A stretch of 64,000 nucleotides of DNA, from the NCBI GenBank assembly GCA_949752795.1, contig OX457059.1, forward strand, positions 174,914,242-174,978,241, in the 5' to 3' direction. The DNA is from Hyperoodon ampullatus (taxonomy: Eukaryota; Chordata; Mammalia; Artiodactyla; Ziphiidae). A program made the translations under genes and the position numbers. The notes under the pieces are model-generated. The model was not told where the DNA came from, searched no databases, and saw only the letters and a program-made list of their open reading frames with translations. Position 1 is the first letter of the stretch. Every line of letters begins with the position of its first letter. Of this stretch, positions 1 through 10,790 are shown one piece after another.

Positions 1-1040
1 ATGGCCAAGAGTGGTCAGTGGCTCTGCGACTCCACACTGATGGTGGAAGGCCCGGCGGGCGTGGCTGAGGACGGGCCCCGCCCTCCAGGGCCTGCTCACA
101 GCCTCCCCTGTGGGCCCCCCACCGGCTCAGTTCTGAACCCGCTGCCTTTGGGGACACCATGGAGGCTGTGTGAAGTGGCCCTGCGGTGGGGCCTGCCTGT
201 GCGTCTACGCCTCTGCCTGGCCCGTGGTAACTAAGCTGCCCTCAGCACCGGGCCCAGCAGGGGAGCTGAACCAGCCGGGCTCAGCGGGGCCCACGCACCC
301 CAGGGCTCCCTGCTCAGCAGCACCTGCTCTCGGGCATCTTCTGCGGGGAAACACCGTGTGGTCACCCTTACACAGGCGGTCGGTCGTGTCCAGCCTTGCA
401 GACCCGCCTGTCAGCCCAAACCCTGGCTCCTTCCCGCCCTCAGGGACGCCCCAGCCAACCCACCGGCCCCGCCGACCGTCGTGGTCAGGTGGCTGGTGGG
501 GTCCTCGCTCCAGTGGACTCTGCATTTCAATACGGAATGTAGGAACCTGCCGATAGTCCAGGACCCTAAAGCATGGAGGGGTAGCTGCCAACCTCAGGAG
601 GTGCGGTGCTGACGGGGCAGTGGGAGTGGGCAGGCCCAGTCCCTCCATGGATGCTCCCGGGGGCTCATGGGCCTGACCCCGGCCCGACCCCAGGCCGGCG
701 GCTGTGGGACAGGGTGAGGACCCTCAGGACTTGGGCGGCGTGGATGGATGCCTGCAGGGATTTCCCCACCTCCCTGCACAGAAAACCCACCAGAGGTCGC
801 CGCTGGGCACGGGACTCTGAGGGGACACGTGGGCTGGAGCTGGGGGCTGGCTGAGCAAAGACAGCCTTGGGGCCACAAATCCAAACAGAGAGGCTGCCGT
901 CCACCCGGCAGGAGAGACGGGAAAGTGGGGTTGGGGCCCAAGACCTGGACGGCTAGCTGCTCCTTGCTAGGCCCCAGCAACCCTGAGTTCACTCTTCAGA
1001 GTTCAGAGGAGAAGGTGCTCTTGCCTTCCACGTGCTGAGA
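1..1040. other. GC-rich unique DNA, no gene recognised
   Basis: GC-rich and fairly CpG-rich sequence (about 35 CpG in the first 620 bases by eye). Open frames on both strands overlap one another, are proline/glycine/arginine-rich, and match no family I recognise; this is what high GC produces by chance. I see no splice-site-bounded exon with a recognisable protein and no interspersed repeat. It could include the edge of a CpG-rich element that continues to the left of the window. Confidence 0.5.
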
Positions 1041-1044
1041 ACTG

Positions 1045-1350
1045 CGTGAGCGATACTGGGATTTTCCAGCCATTCTTCTGCCGGCTGCTGGTGGAGGTTA
1101 GCCCATATCTATACAAGCTTCCTGCACGGAGAGCATTTAAATCATTCACTCAGAGCCTGTATTTCATTCCCACTCAGATTCAGTTATCTGAAATAAATTT
1201 ATCTTTAAATAAATCATATGCTGTATGCATTACAGATCACACTAATTATTATTAGGGAAAATGACAGGCACTGACTTACAAATAAATCAGGCATTTTCCC
1301 AGCAAGTGATCAAATGATAAATTGGCCGTTGATGTCTGACTCACTTTTTT
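1045..1350. promoter_or_regulatory. AT-rich unique block, candidate conserved noncoding element
   Basis: The composition drops abruptly from GC-rich to AT-rich with no recognisable repeat. The block holds several ATAAAT and TAAT-type cores, including a TAATTATTATTA run near 1243, a composition common in developmental enhancers. Regulatory function is inferred from composition and context only; conservation was not measured. Confidence 0.3.
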
Positions 1351-1867
1351 ATCCAGAATCCATCTGTGTACTCAGCGTACGTTCAAAATGTCTCAGGGAC
1401 GCCACAGCCACTTCGATGTGTTTGGGGGGAGCCAGCCCCTCCCGCATGCAAGTCAGAGCCCTGCTTCCATGATTCTTTAATTCTCTGCCCAGTTCACCTA
1501 CTGGCTCCAGGGAACAAAGTGCGGTGGAGAGAGTCCCCCACTCACGTCAGTTGCCTGTACGGCTTGGTGACGTCTTCCTTTCTGCTTCCTGGGATCCATG
1601 GCAACTCCCCAAGTCACAGTAGCACCAGTGTGGATTTACCTTCCAAGAAAATCAGTCAGGAAGGAAGTAGATGGTAATAATCAGTTTAAATAATTAAGAA
1701 AATTGATTAACAGACAAAAATGTTCTCCCTGAAGGAATTTAAAAGAATATTTCTATTATCTGCTTCACTGTTTTTAAATAGTAGAAGGAAAATTCAAGAA
1801 CAATTAACCGGTATCTTAAATATGATTAACAACACAGGGAGAGGAGAGAGACCGGTTTCCCGGTAAG
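1351..1867. other. Unique DNA, AT-rich from about 1670
   Basis: The first 300 bases are mixed-composition unique sequence with nothing recognised. From about 1670 to 1845 it becomes AT-rich, with TTAATTAAG-like and GATTAAC motifs near 1690 and 1825. This part could be a second small noncoding element. No repeat family or exon is recognised. Confidence 0.35.
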
Positions 1868-2025
1868 ACAGTCCCCAGACCAGCACCAGCAGCGGCATCA
1901 CCTAGAAACCTGTTGAAATGCAAATTCCGGCAGCCTCGGTAAATCTAAGTTCCCGGAGGTGAGGCCCAGCAATCTGGGTAAACAGCCTTCAAGGCAGTGG
2001 GAGCATCACTGCCCAGCTTGCAGCC
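1868..2025. mobile_element. MER5A-like hAT-Charlie DNA transposon fragment
   Basis: The order of blocks matches the MER5A family of nonautonomous hAT elements: a CAGACCAGCACCAGCAGC-type start, then CATCACCT, GAAATGCAAATTC, and GGTGAGGCCCAGCAATCTG. It is diverged and lacks clear terminal inverted repeats, as expected for an insertion predating placental radiation. It has no coding capacity. Confidence 0.7.
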
Positions 2026-2540
2026 CTGCCCCTGATCACCATCCCTCCTTTACTGCCAGGCCCCATGGGGTCCAGAAGGAGGTGGCCCAGCCTGCGGTGC
2101 GGCCGGGGGGAGAGCGGCTGTCCTGGCCAGCCTCCCAGAGGTAGGACAAGGCTGCAGGTCATCTGCCCCTCGGACAGTCAGGAGGCCACGTGCCCGGGGC
2201 AGGAGTCCCCGAGGAGAGGGCCGCACACCCCGGGGTGGTCATGCTCTGTGATGCTCTGTAAGGCCAATGAGGAACTGCCACCTCACCACAAAATGCAAAC
2301 AGACAAACACTGGGGTCCTCCCGAAGGCCGTCCATCCAGCACCTGCCTTCCAACCACCCGGGGCAGGGTCTGGAATGCAGGTTCCTATGCAGAGTGCCAG
2401 CCGGTCCCTGCAGTGTCCCCGCTTTGCTGGATTTCTGCGACTTAGTCGGAGAAAGTGCCACCAGTGACCCAGAGAGGCCGCCCGCAAGGACAAGAGAATG
2501 CCCAGAGCAAACAGTCCACCCAAATGCTCTTCCCTCCCAA
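2026..2540. other. GC-rich unique DNA, nothing recognised
   Basis: Unique GC-rich sequence. The open frames on both strands here are overlapping and unrelated to any family I know, so I treat them as chance frames. Confidence 0.45.
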
Positions 2541-2800
2541 GTTAATCTAGAAGTGGAAGCCATTATGCTAAGTAAATTAATAACAAATACAATAACGTTA
2601 GCAATAATGAGATTGTCATAGACGTATTCTGAAAGTAAATAAAATAATTAGAAGCTGTGAGCAGCATGAAAGGCGCTTTTAGGTAATCTGGCGAATTGAT
2701 TCAAAAAGGATCAACTTTGAGAAGCATATAATGAGGGCTCTTGGGACACTGAATGCGGTAAAGTCACCATGATTCAGTCGTCGAGTTTCCAGCGCCAGGA
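2541..2800. promoter_or_regulatory. AT-rich unique block, candidate noncoding element
   Basis: A sharp switch from GC-rich to AT-rich sequence with no repeat signature. It has AAATTAATAACAAATACAAT-type runs, AATAATTAG near 2643, and GATTCA cores. It resembles the other AT-rich unique blocks of the window. Regulatory role is an inference. Confidence 0.3.
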
Positions 2801-3624
2801 CAGCAGGAGAATGGACCCCGACCCTCCCCAGGGATCAGTGACCGCCCCACGCAGGAATCTGATTGGTCCCCACCGTGCCTCACACAACATCTATCAACGC
2901 TCTTTCCAGATAATTTAAAGTTTTAAATGCGACCAATAAGGGTATAAAATGCTAGAAAAAATATACCTGAAGATTTATATGAACTTAGAATAGAGGAGCT
3001 ATTTCTAAGCATGTCAAAGGCAGACACTGTTGAAAAACCGATCTGATGGGTTTCACAAGCTAAAAATGAAATGCTGAGCACACAGAAAGACACAGTCAAT
3101 AAAGTGAAAGGCAAGGGTGCAGAAGCAGTTTCGTTACACATGGAAGGAAAGGGCTGAGATGTCTCTTAAACACAAGGGGAAACTTGGAGCAAACACCAGG
3201 CAAGGGTATAATGAAAGTCAGTCCACAACAAAATGTTAAGAAAATCCTAACAGGCATTTCTATTGGACAAATGCCCATCCACCCCACACGACTCTGGAAA
3301 CTACATCATAATGGAGACCAGAGTGTGCGCTTCACCGGCACGGCCAGACCAGAGGGTTCCAGGCTGTCCTGGGGGATGTAGGGCTCCCCTTCGCTGGATG
3401 GAGGGACGCTGACCTCTGCCAAACAACCCCGCTTGGGGCTGAGCCCAGACGGACACGAGCTCAAAGCACAGCTCCAAAAGTATTCAGTGCAGGGGTTTGA
3501 AGTGAAAAATAGGAGACACTCTTAAGTGTATCAACTTAGAAAAGAGGTCAAAGGATAAAATAAAACAATGACATCTAAGCACACTTTGCAGCCCTGAGAA
3601 ATGCTGTTATAGAAAAGTATAGGG
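2801..3624. other. Unique or very diverged sequence, possible old LINE body
   Basis: A-rich on the plus strand from about 2920, with short stretches reminiscent of LINE internal sequence. Because a LINE 3' end follows directly, this may be the decayed body of the same insertion, but divergence is too high to be sure. No gene is recognised. Confidence 0.35.
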
Positions 3625-3870
3625 AATAAATTCAATGTATTTTTTTCTAGTGGAAAAAAGATCACAAAGCTATGTGAAAAGTGTTACTTCTTGCTATTGT
3701 ATATCTGCAAAAATATATATTAACATGATTACATCTAGGTGGTAAGATACACGCACACAGTATTTTTATTTCCGTCTTTTATCTGATTTCTACTTGACGA
3801 CATGGTGACATTTTATAGTTACCTTATTACATCTTTAAAGAAAATAAATAAAGTTTATAAGAAAAGAAAA
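3625..3870 (+). mobile_element. Old L1M/HAL1-type LINE 3' end
   Basis: The stretch matches the 3' end of old L1M/HAL1 elements in layout: GTGAAAAGTG, a TGCAAAAATATATA block, TTAACATGATTACATCTAGG then GGTGGTAAGA, a T-rich TATTTTTATTT block, and an A-rich terminal AAATAAAG tail. It is 5' truncated and noncoding. Confidence 0.6.
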
Positions 3871-5554
3871 GGATGTCTGGAAGTTCTATTTAACTTCTCT
3901 GTAGGATGACGCCATCCCAGAAAATGTGTCCCAGCCCCCACCAAGCACCAGGAAAATCCTGCCACTTCCCTGAAACTCAGCCTTCTCCCTGCTCCAACCA
4001 GATGTTTAATGGTTGAAACACTGCAGAAATTCATAACCCTGCTCTGTCTTCCACTCAGAGGTGTTCCAGAAGATGAGAAACACCTCGACACCTAGAAAGG
4101 CTAACGCTGGCATTCAAGTATAAGGTGTAGCTCAGAGAATTCACATGAAAAATTGCCGAGACGGAGTTTGGGTTTAAGTGTTCTGTTCATCCGTATCATC
4201 TAGATCCTTGGAGTCTACAGAAGTGATTCTCAGAAAGCTTTTCACGGTCCTGGTGCTTGGAGGTAGCTTTGAATCCAGGTCCCATGGAGAAGAGTCTCCT
4301 GGAGCCCGTGTTAGAGCCCCCTGTCTTGGAGAGCTATCTAAATCTCCCTCTGTCAGGCCACGGCTGTCCCGTAAATAACCCTGACTTCCACATCTGTGCA
4401 ATTCCATGATTTCTCTTCCTTTCTCTCTGGGGCTGAACACTCCCTCTACAAATAGGGTCAGAGGACCACGGGAAGCCCCTGTTACCGAGTCCCCAGATCG
4501 TGCCAAGACTCCGCGAGCACAGAGGAGATGAATAATCCTGTTTACGGGCCTTCTCTGCCATTCGTCGAAGCCAGGGCTCCAGAGAAACACAAGCACAATT
4601 GCCAACAGGCTTCACTGAAATGAAAACATCATTTTTCCTTCCGTCCAGCTCAGGGAAGTCTGAAACTGCCTCTGATAATTAATCCACTGAGAGAAATCAA
4701 TACTACAACTGGTTGAAGATGAAACAACCCATAGCAAAATAAACCTTTCAGGGATGCTTCAGCAGTTTCTGCAGGCACAGAGTATCTGCTGCAGATGTGG
4801 AAATGTGGGATCTAAATAAATGTTGCTTCCTCTCCCCAAATCGTCCCACCCCAAAGGTCAATTACCCAAACCATTTTACGTTGTACAACACTTTTGTTAT
4901 AAATACACTCTTTGTTCTCCAAACGTTGACAGGTTGGTCTTCTTTTGCCCATTAGTTCCAGCAAATGGGTCTACAATTTGGTAGTTGCAAATAGACTAAA
5001 AGAAATAGTTTCAGATGTGAATGATTTATGAATGATGAGGAAAATCCAGGTTTTTCCTTTGGGCTGTTCATAAGTCCAACGTGGTTTTGGGGGGCAGTTG
5101 TTTTCTTTTTCTGGTTTTGGTTTTTGGTTGAGGTTTTGTTTTTTTAGTTTAACTTACCTTTGGAAAGCCGAGTTGAGCCGGCAGCATCAACTGACTCTGT
5201 TGTTATAGTTCAGTCTACTGATCCTTACAAAGTGTTACAGTATCATGGGTTAAAGAAACGAAGAAGGTTATATCACTTGCTCATCAGAAGCACTGGAGTG
5301 TTCAGCTGTTTGAAGGACCACAATTCACAGAGAAGTGAATCCAAGATGGTACATGATTAGGCTTCAGTGAGAGAAGCATTACCACTGCAAACGACTATTG
5401 CTTGGCAGACTTTGGGATCACCTGTTGTAGAATTTAACTTAGGCTATTTGGACCACTTGATTAGCTGAAAGGAAAGGAGTCATATCATAGTTTTCTTAAT
5501 TCTTATAGTAACCCTCGGAGCTGATCTAGATTAGCTCATGTATGGTGTCAGGGT
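3871..5554. other. Unique DNA, no gene
   Basis: Mixed-composition sequence with no recognised exon or repeat. The part at 4610-4850 is AT-rich and contains GATAATTAATCC near 4674 and several AAATAAA runs, so it could be a noncoding element. A T-rich stretch lies at 5100-5160. Open frames are short and unrelated to known proteins. Confidence 0.4.
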
Positions 5555-5725
5555 ACCAGGCTTTGCCTCTTGATAGCTGTGCAACCCTGAGCAAATCTCT
5601 TGCCATCTCTGTGCCTGTCTCCTCTTCCATAAGAACAGTACCTCTCTCCTGGGGTTGTCATGAGAATTAACAAAGTATGATGTGCAGTAGGGCTTAGAGT
5701 GGTGCTTGGGTTATGCCATGAGCTA
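5555..5725 (+). mobile_element. MIR SINE fragment
   Basis: The MIR core and 3' region are readable in order: CTTTGCCTCTTGATAGCTGT, GCAACCCTGAGCAAATCTC, CTGTGCC with CTCCTCTTCCATAAGAACAG, then GGTTGTCATGAGAATTAA and a GTGCTTGG end. MIR is an ancient tRNA-derived SINE shared by all mammals. Confidence 0.85.
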
Positions 5726-6439
5726 CAGAAATCTTCGTTATTTACTTGTTATCCCAGAAAGACTGGGTCCCTTACTTGAATTGATACAGTGAGGACGCAG
5801 CAAAAAGAACCTGACCACATCATTTAGACTCCAAACTCCATACTCTTCCCATTGTTTCTGGAAGTGGAAAGAAGGTGAATGAGTGCCTTGGCAGGAGCTT
5901 ATTGTTAACATGGCTTGTGGGGTCAGTGACACTTTGAATTCTTCCGAGAACTGAGGAGGCTTCTGAAAAGCAGAGCTGAATGCACCTGCATCCTGTCATT
6001 TTCATCTTCCAGCCCCTGCTCCTTCAGAAGGAACAAGGTGAAATTCATCGACTATTGATATCAAATTTTCTGTAATAAAGTTAATACATGCTTTAAAGAT
6101 TTGGGGGAAAAACAAAGAAAATAGAGAGGAAACATGTTCAAAGCCCAAGGAAAGAAGAAACAGCCCAACTCCTAGAGAAAGCCACTGGGATACCCCTTTT
6201 CAGTGCTTCCTGCAGGATCCTGGGCCAGCGAGATGAAATTCTTTGTAGTAGAAGTAAAGTAAGATAATCATAGGCTTTTTGAGCCGCAAATTAAACACTA
6301 TTCTGAACTGATAGTCTCTTCTGTTGACTTCAAAAACCAGCCACAGAAAATGAAAATTCATTTCTTCAGGAAAAAGGAACATCATCGTAAGTAGAGACAG
6401 ATCTTCCTGCCCACCCATTTCTACTTTGATCCCCTGTAC
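5726..6439. other. Unique DNA, no gene
   Basis: AT-moderate unique sequence without recognised repeats or exons. Open frames up to about 72 codons on the minus strand show no family similarity. Confidence 0.4.
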
Positions 6440-7040
6440 AGAAATCTATTTGCATAAGTAATATTTTTCCTGAGGTCTCTGCCAGCATGTTTCCTCCTGC
6501 AGAATTCTGGAACGAAGTTTTTAGCTCACGCTTGCAACCTCTCCCTTCACCAAGTGGTTTCCCTGTTTCGAGTTTGCCTTTTGCAAAAGGCAGCGGCCAC
6601 AGTAATGCCTAAAAGGGAGTGATGTTAATTATCCAGATATCCCGAGCCACAGGATAATTCATTAGTTGCACTCCCTTGCCTTGCAAAAGGCATTTGAGGA
6701 AGATATTACACGTCTCAGAGCAAAGGGCTCCGTTCGTTATAACCGAGGCGCACAACGTCTGCCTTTGAGATTTCTCCCCGCCCTTTCCTCCTTCAGCCAC
6801 ACTGAAGCCTTCCCCGGAGTTCAGAACAGATCGAAGTGATTTTGGAATCTCCCTCTGGGGAGACGCGAAAGCTCTTTTCTTCTCGGGAGTCGTTTTCCAC
6901 TATTGATCTGCTCACTGCTCACCTACGGCCACGGAGCCCCGGCACCCACGTTTATCTACGAGTCGGCAGCAGGGCTGACTCCAGCTTAATCGTTATTTTG
7001 ACACATACTGAAACCTCCAGGCAGAGAGCATCCCCCAGGT
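6440..7040. promoter_or_regulatory. Unique block with 18-bp palindrome, candidate regulatory element
   Basis: Repeat-free sequence next to the CpG-island candidate. A perfect palindrome, TGCCTTTTGCAAAAGGCA, sits at 6575-6592, and its right half (TTGCAAAAGGCA) recurs at 6681-6692, exactly 100 bases downstream. TTAATTATCC near 6625 and GATAATTCATTAG near 6650 are homeodomain-like. CpG frequency rises towards the right end. Function is inferred from motif arrangement and position beside the island. Confidence 0.4.
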
Positions 7041-7059
7041 CGGGCTCTGGTCACTGAGG

Positions 7060-7700
7060 AGCCCCGGCCTCTGCCTGCCCTTCCCGTCCCTGGAGCAGGA
7101 GAAGGCCCGGGGCGGGGACGCCTGGATGGAGGCCCAGAGGGGTTGTGTCCAGTCCCTCCTGGCGTGGCCGGTGGGTCTTGGTGACCTCACGCTTGTGGCT
7201 TCACCTTCAGCTCAGAAGGAAGGACCTGAGGGGAACAAAGTTAGGCGGCCAGGGGTCCGGGGGAGGAGCTCAGCCGGGTGCCCTCAGCAGCAGACTAGGG
7301 TCCTCAGAGGGCTCGAGGGGTCACGAAGCAGGAACAAAGCCCGGGCAGGCTGCCCAGATCCAGGCCCGGCAAGCGCTCCTCCCGTCTGGCCCCATCCACA
7401 GCTACCCGGGTCGTGCAGGAGACGGCGCCCTCCCTCACCACGGACCGGGAGCCTTGGCCCGGGGACCGTGTCCAAAACGGGGGTCCTCTGGGGCTGATGG
7501 GCGTGAGCGGGCCGTGACTCTGCCGCGAGTGGCCATCGTGTCTGAACGCTCCGGTCGGCGAGGCCTCAGCCTGCTACGTCCCTCCAGAGACCATCCATCA
7601 CCTCCCCAGTTTATAAATCACGGCGGCCGGCTCGCTGTGTGCCACGGGGAGGTTGAAGTGCCCAGGAGTACTTAGCCAATTCCCAGCCCCGCCCGCGTGC
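7060..7700. promoter_or_regulatory. CpG island candidate
   Basis: By hand I count about 44 CpG in roughly 620 bases at 7081-7700, in sequence I estimate at 60-65% GC. This gives an observed/expected ratio near 0.7, the highest density in the window. The densest part is 7501-7560 (10 CpG). No SINE accounts for it. Both strands carry long overlapping open frames, but these are GC-driven and match no protein. It could be an unannotated promoter (noncoding RNA or distant gene) or an orphan island. Confidence 0.5.
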
Positions 7701-8660
7701 CTCTCTCTCCTCCAGCAGCCGGACCATCCATCATCCCGCACCCACGGAGGCCGAGGGATGCTGACAAAAGAATGCCTGGGAGCCAAACAATATGATCCGT
7801 TAAGACTCAGGGCCGGGGAGCTCTTTAAAATTTCCAACCAGTCCCTTAGCCTTTTGTGTTAACAAAACCTATTCATTTCAGTATTTGGCAGTTCAAATTA
7901 TTTCAGACAAGACCTCAAGACAAATGGATATTTGATAGAGTCACACAGGCGCGAGTGGCAGCAGAGGAGAAATGGATGCTGGTCCTGGCGGGCAGACGGG
8001 CGGGTGGTGGGAAGGTGAATCCAGGGCCGGGTCCTGGCAGCCAGTCCTGGGCCACCTGTGCTTTCCAGAAATGCGGACACTTTCTAGAAACCTTAAGTAA
8101 AAGTTTCCCCATACGACACGCATTTGAGGTTGAAGAGAGTTTAGGGCACAGATTTTTTTCAATACTTTGCTGGGACAAGCTCACGCAAAAAAGACAAGGA
8201 AGAGTGACTTTTCTGCCTAGTTTTACTACCTGCTAACTTGTTTCTTACACATTTCAAACAGGATTTTTTTTCCTGCAAAGAAAGAACATAAATTGTTCCT
8301 CATACAGAAGAAAGTGGGAGAGAGAAGTGTAAGTGGAACAGACAGTGTCATCAGCCTCTCGCTGGCTGGGAGGGGCCGTGCAGGCCAGAGACAGAGTGCA
8401 GAAGCGTCATAATTCCCGGCCGCGTGTCCACGAGAAGCACGGCACGGTGACCGTTTCCGTGGGCTGCCGTTGGAAGGGCCAGATGGGGATGAGGGTGGAA
8501 AGGGAGAAAGGCTGGGCAGGCCTCTGCAGGTAGAGAAGGTGACAAAGGCATCATCACTGCAAAGGACAGGGGAGGGCCCGTGAGAGCTGGCTCGGGGGCG
8601 GGCTGGGGGGTGGGGAGCCCACCCAGGCGCCGGCTCCGTTTGCTTCCCCTTTCATCTCGT
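7701..8660. other. Unique DNA downstream of the CpG island
   Basis: From 7800 to 8280 the sequence is AT-richer, repeat-free, and contains TTAACAAAAC, CATTTCAGTATTTGGC and similar blocks that look like noncoding-element sequence. From 8330 to 8640 it is GC-rich. No exon or repeat family is recognised before the L1 at 8661. Confidence 0.4.
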
Positions 8661-9280
8661 AAGAAGATCCCATATATATGTGTTAGCATACGGTATTTGT
8701 CTTTCTCTTTCTGACTTACTTCACTCTGTATGACAGACTCTAGGTCTATCCACCTCATTACAAATAGCTCAGTTTCGTTTCTCTTTATGGCTGAGTAATA
8801 TTCCATTGTATATATGTGCCACATCTTCTTTATCCATTCATCCGATGATGGACATTTAGGTTGTTTCCAGCTCCGGGCTATTGTGAATAGAGCTGCCGTA
8901 TGCTAACACATATATATGGAATTAAAAAAAAAATGTCATGAAGAACCTAGGGGTAAAACGGGAATAAAGACACAGACCTACTTGAGAATGGACTTGAGGA
9001 TATGGGGAGGGGGAAGTGTAAGCTGTGACAAAGCGAAAGAGAGGCATGGACATGTATACATTACCAAACGTGAGGTAGATAGATAGTGGGAAGCAGCCGC
9101 AGAGCACAGGGAGATCAGCTTCGTGCTTTGTGACCGCCTGGAGGGGTGGGATGGGGAGGGTGGGAGGGAGGGAGATGCATGAGGGAAGGGATGTGGGAAC
9201 GGATGTATATGTATGACTGATTCACTTTGTTATAAAGCAGAAACTAATAAAAAAAATTAAAAAAAAGAAAGAAAATCCCA
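8661..9280 (+). mobile_element. 5'-truncated L1 with 5' inversion (twin priming)
   Basis: The right part (8896 to about 9265) is sense L1 ending in the cetartiodactyl 3' UTR (GGTGGGATGGGGAGGGTGGG, CTGATTCACTTTGTTATAAA, A-rich tail). The left part (8671-8895) is the reverse complement of the immediately preceding L1 sequence: on the minus strand it reads the ORF2 C-terminal end, including HIYTMEYYSAIKRNE and VIQSEVSQKEKDKYR. The two parts share a perfect 23-bp overlap in inverted orientation (8671-8693 and 8896-8918). Imperfect target-site duplications flank it: AAGAAGATCCCA (8661-8672) and AAGAAAATCCCA (9269-9280). This is the twin-priming product known for L1. Confidence 0.9.
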
Positions 9281-10414
9281 GCCCACAGGTCCAACCACGG
9301 GAGCCCTGGCCCTTTGTGAGGGTGGGAAACAGCAGGCGAACCGGGGAGGGTGCTTTCTTACTAAAAACCATCCAGTGTGACAGGCAAAACCTTGCCTCGT
9401 CTCAGTTTGCCCTGAATGAAGGGGGGAAAGGCACAACACATCTGTAAAGAAGAAAAAACAAGAGTTTGGCTTGAATATCTGCTGTTTTCTCCAGAATGTG
9501 TTGTGTACTAGAAATCAGTAAATGCCACCCTAAGACGGTCACAAACGTGTCTCCCTCCTCTTCTCTTGAGCTGAAAGGAAGTATAGCTGGGTTTCTTACT
9601 TATTAATTTTTTTAGTTTATCTTCTTGGAAAACATGGCACAAAAGCAGCGTGGCCCTATCCTGCCCCAGAATATGGGCAGACCAGTCACTCCTGAAAGAC
9701 CCCGTGGGCTGAGCCCTGACACACACACCCACTCCCCACGGCTCACTTTCCCAGTGGCCCCAAGTGATGGGACCAGGTCCTCTGCCGCATCTGTGACCAC
9801 TTTAGAATAACCTCCTCTTCCCTGAGCCCCTAGGCGGGGCTCCAGGTCCAATCCCACCCACGTCCCCACTGTCTGGGAATCCCTTGTGTCTGGAAAGTGA
9901 TCCAGTTTGTCTGGGAAGCCACTTCCATGTCTGCAGTGATCCTAAAAACAGCACTTTCCCCCCAGCCAACCTGGTGTGGAGCAGTTTGTCTCATTCTGGG
10001 AAGGAGACTTCGGGGTGAACTCACATCCTCACTGTGTGGACCCCAAGGGCAGCCATCCATATTCAGACCCGTTCGGCCAGCCCAAAGCAAAGCACGTTGA
10101 ACTTGCTACTTCAGAAGTAAGTGTAACAGTCTTTCAACAAATGCTGAGTCATTAGGTAATTATATTAATCTTCCTCCTTTCTCCCCAGAATGAGGGTAGA
10201 CAGTCCACACTGGGTTCCAACAGGGGAAGCCCACACGAAGCCTCCTCCCCTGGGCCCATCCACTGTCCACCAGCTGCTAACACAACCCCAGCCCGCTCAG
10301 GACAGGGATGGGATGGATAACAGAGAGGATGGAAGTGACTTTAAAGCATTGAAGAGTTGCCCGCATCATTCTCATTTATCACCATCCCCGCATGCTCGTA
10401 AATTGTGAAGTGCT
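9281..10414. other. Unique DNA, no gene
   Basis: Mixed-composition unique sequence. Open frames on both strands are short and without family similarity. No repeat recognised. Confidence 0.4.
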
Positions 10415-10790
10415 AAGCATCCATAATTGTACTCTTTTTTAATTGCTGCATAAATGACCACAAGCACAGCAGCCTCAAAGAAGAGGCATTTGTCATCCTC
10501 TGGTTCTGTGGGTCGGCAGTATGGGATTAGCTGGGCCCTCAGCTTGGGTCTCACCAGGCAGTGATCCAGGCATCACTGGGCTGCGTTTTCATCTGGAGGA
10601 TGGATTGGGGAAGACCTCTCTTCCAAGGTCCCTTTGGATGCTGACAGAATTCGTTTCCCTGTGGCTGTCTGACTGAGGGCCCCAGTTTTGCTGGCCTGGG
10701 CTGGGGGCTGCCCTCAGGTCCTAGGGACCCCCCCAGCACCTCCCCATGTGAGGTCACCCCAACGCTTCATCAGGCCTGCAAGGAAAGTCT
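10415..10790. mobile_element. Old interspersed repeat fragment, family name uncertain
   Basis: The block order resembles a common ancient mammalian repeat: TTGCTGCATAAATGACCAC, GGTTCTGTGGGTCGGCAG, TTAGCTGGGCCCTCAGCTT, then TCATCTGGAGG and CTTCCAAGGTCC. I recognise the pattern but cannot assign a family or strand with confidence. Noncoding. Confidence 0.45.

Noticed and set aside
1..620. CpG island at the left edge
   Set aside because: By hand count the CpG observed/expected is only about 0.5 and the density is uneven. It could be the margin of an island outside the window but is not callable here.
7145..7675. 176-codon open frame in the CpG island
   Set aside because: CpG-rich sequence rarely contains stop codons. 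A second long frame overlaps it on the same strand and neither resembles a protein.
8351..8824. 157-codon minus-strand open frame
   Set aside because: Its first part is the inverted L1 ORF2 C-terminus, and the remainder is read-through into unique DNA.
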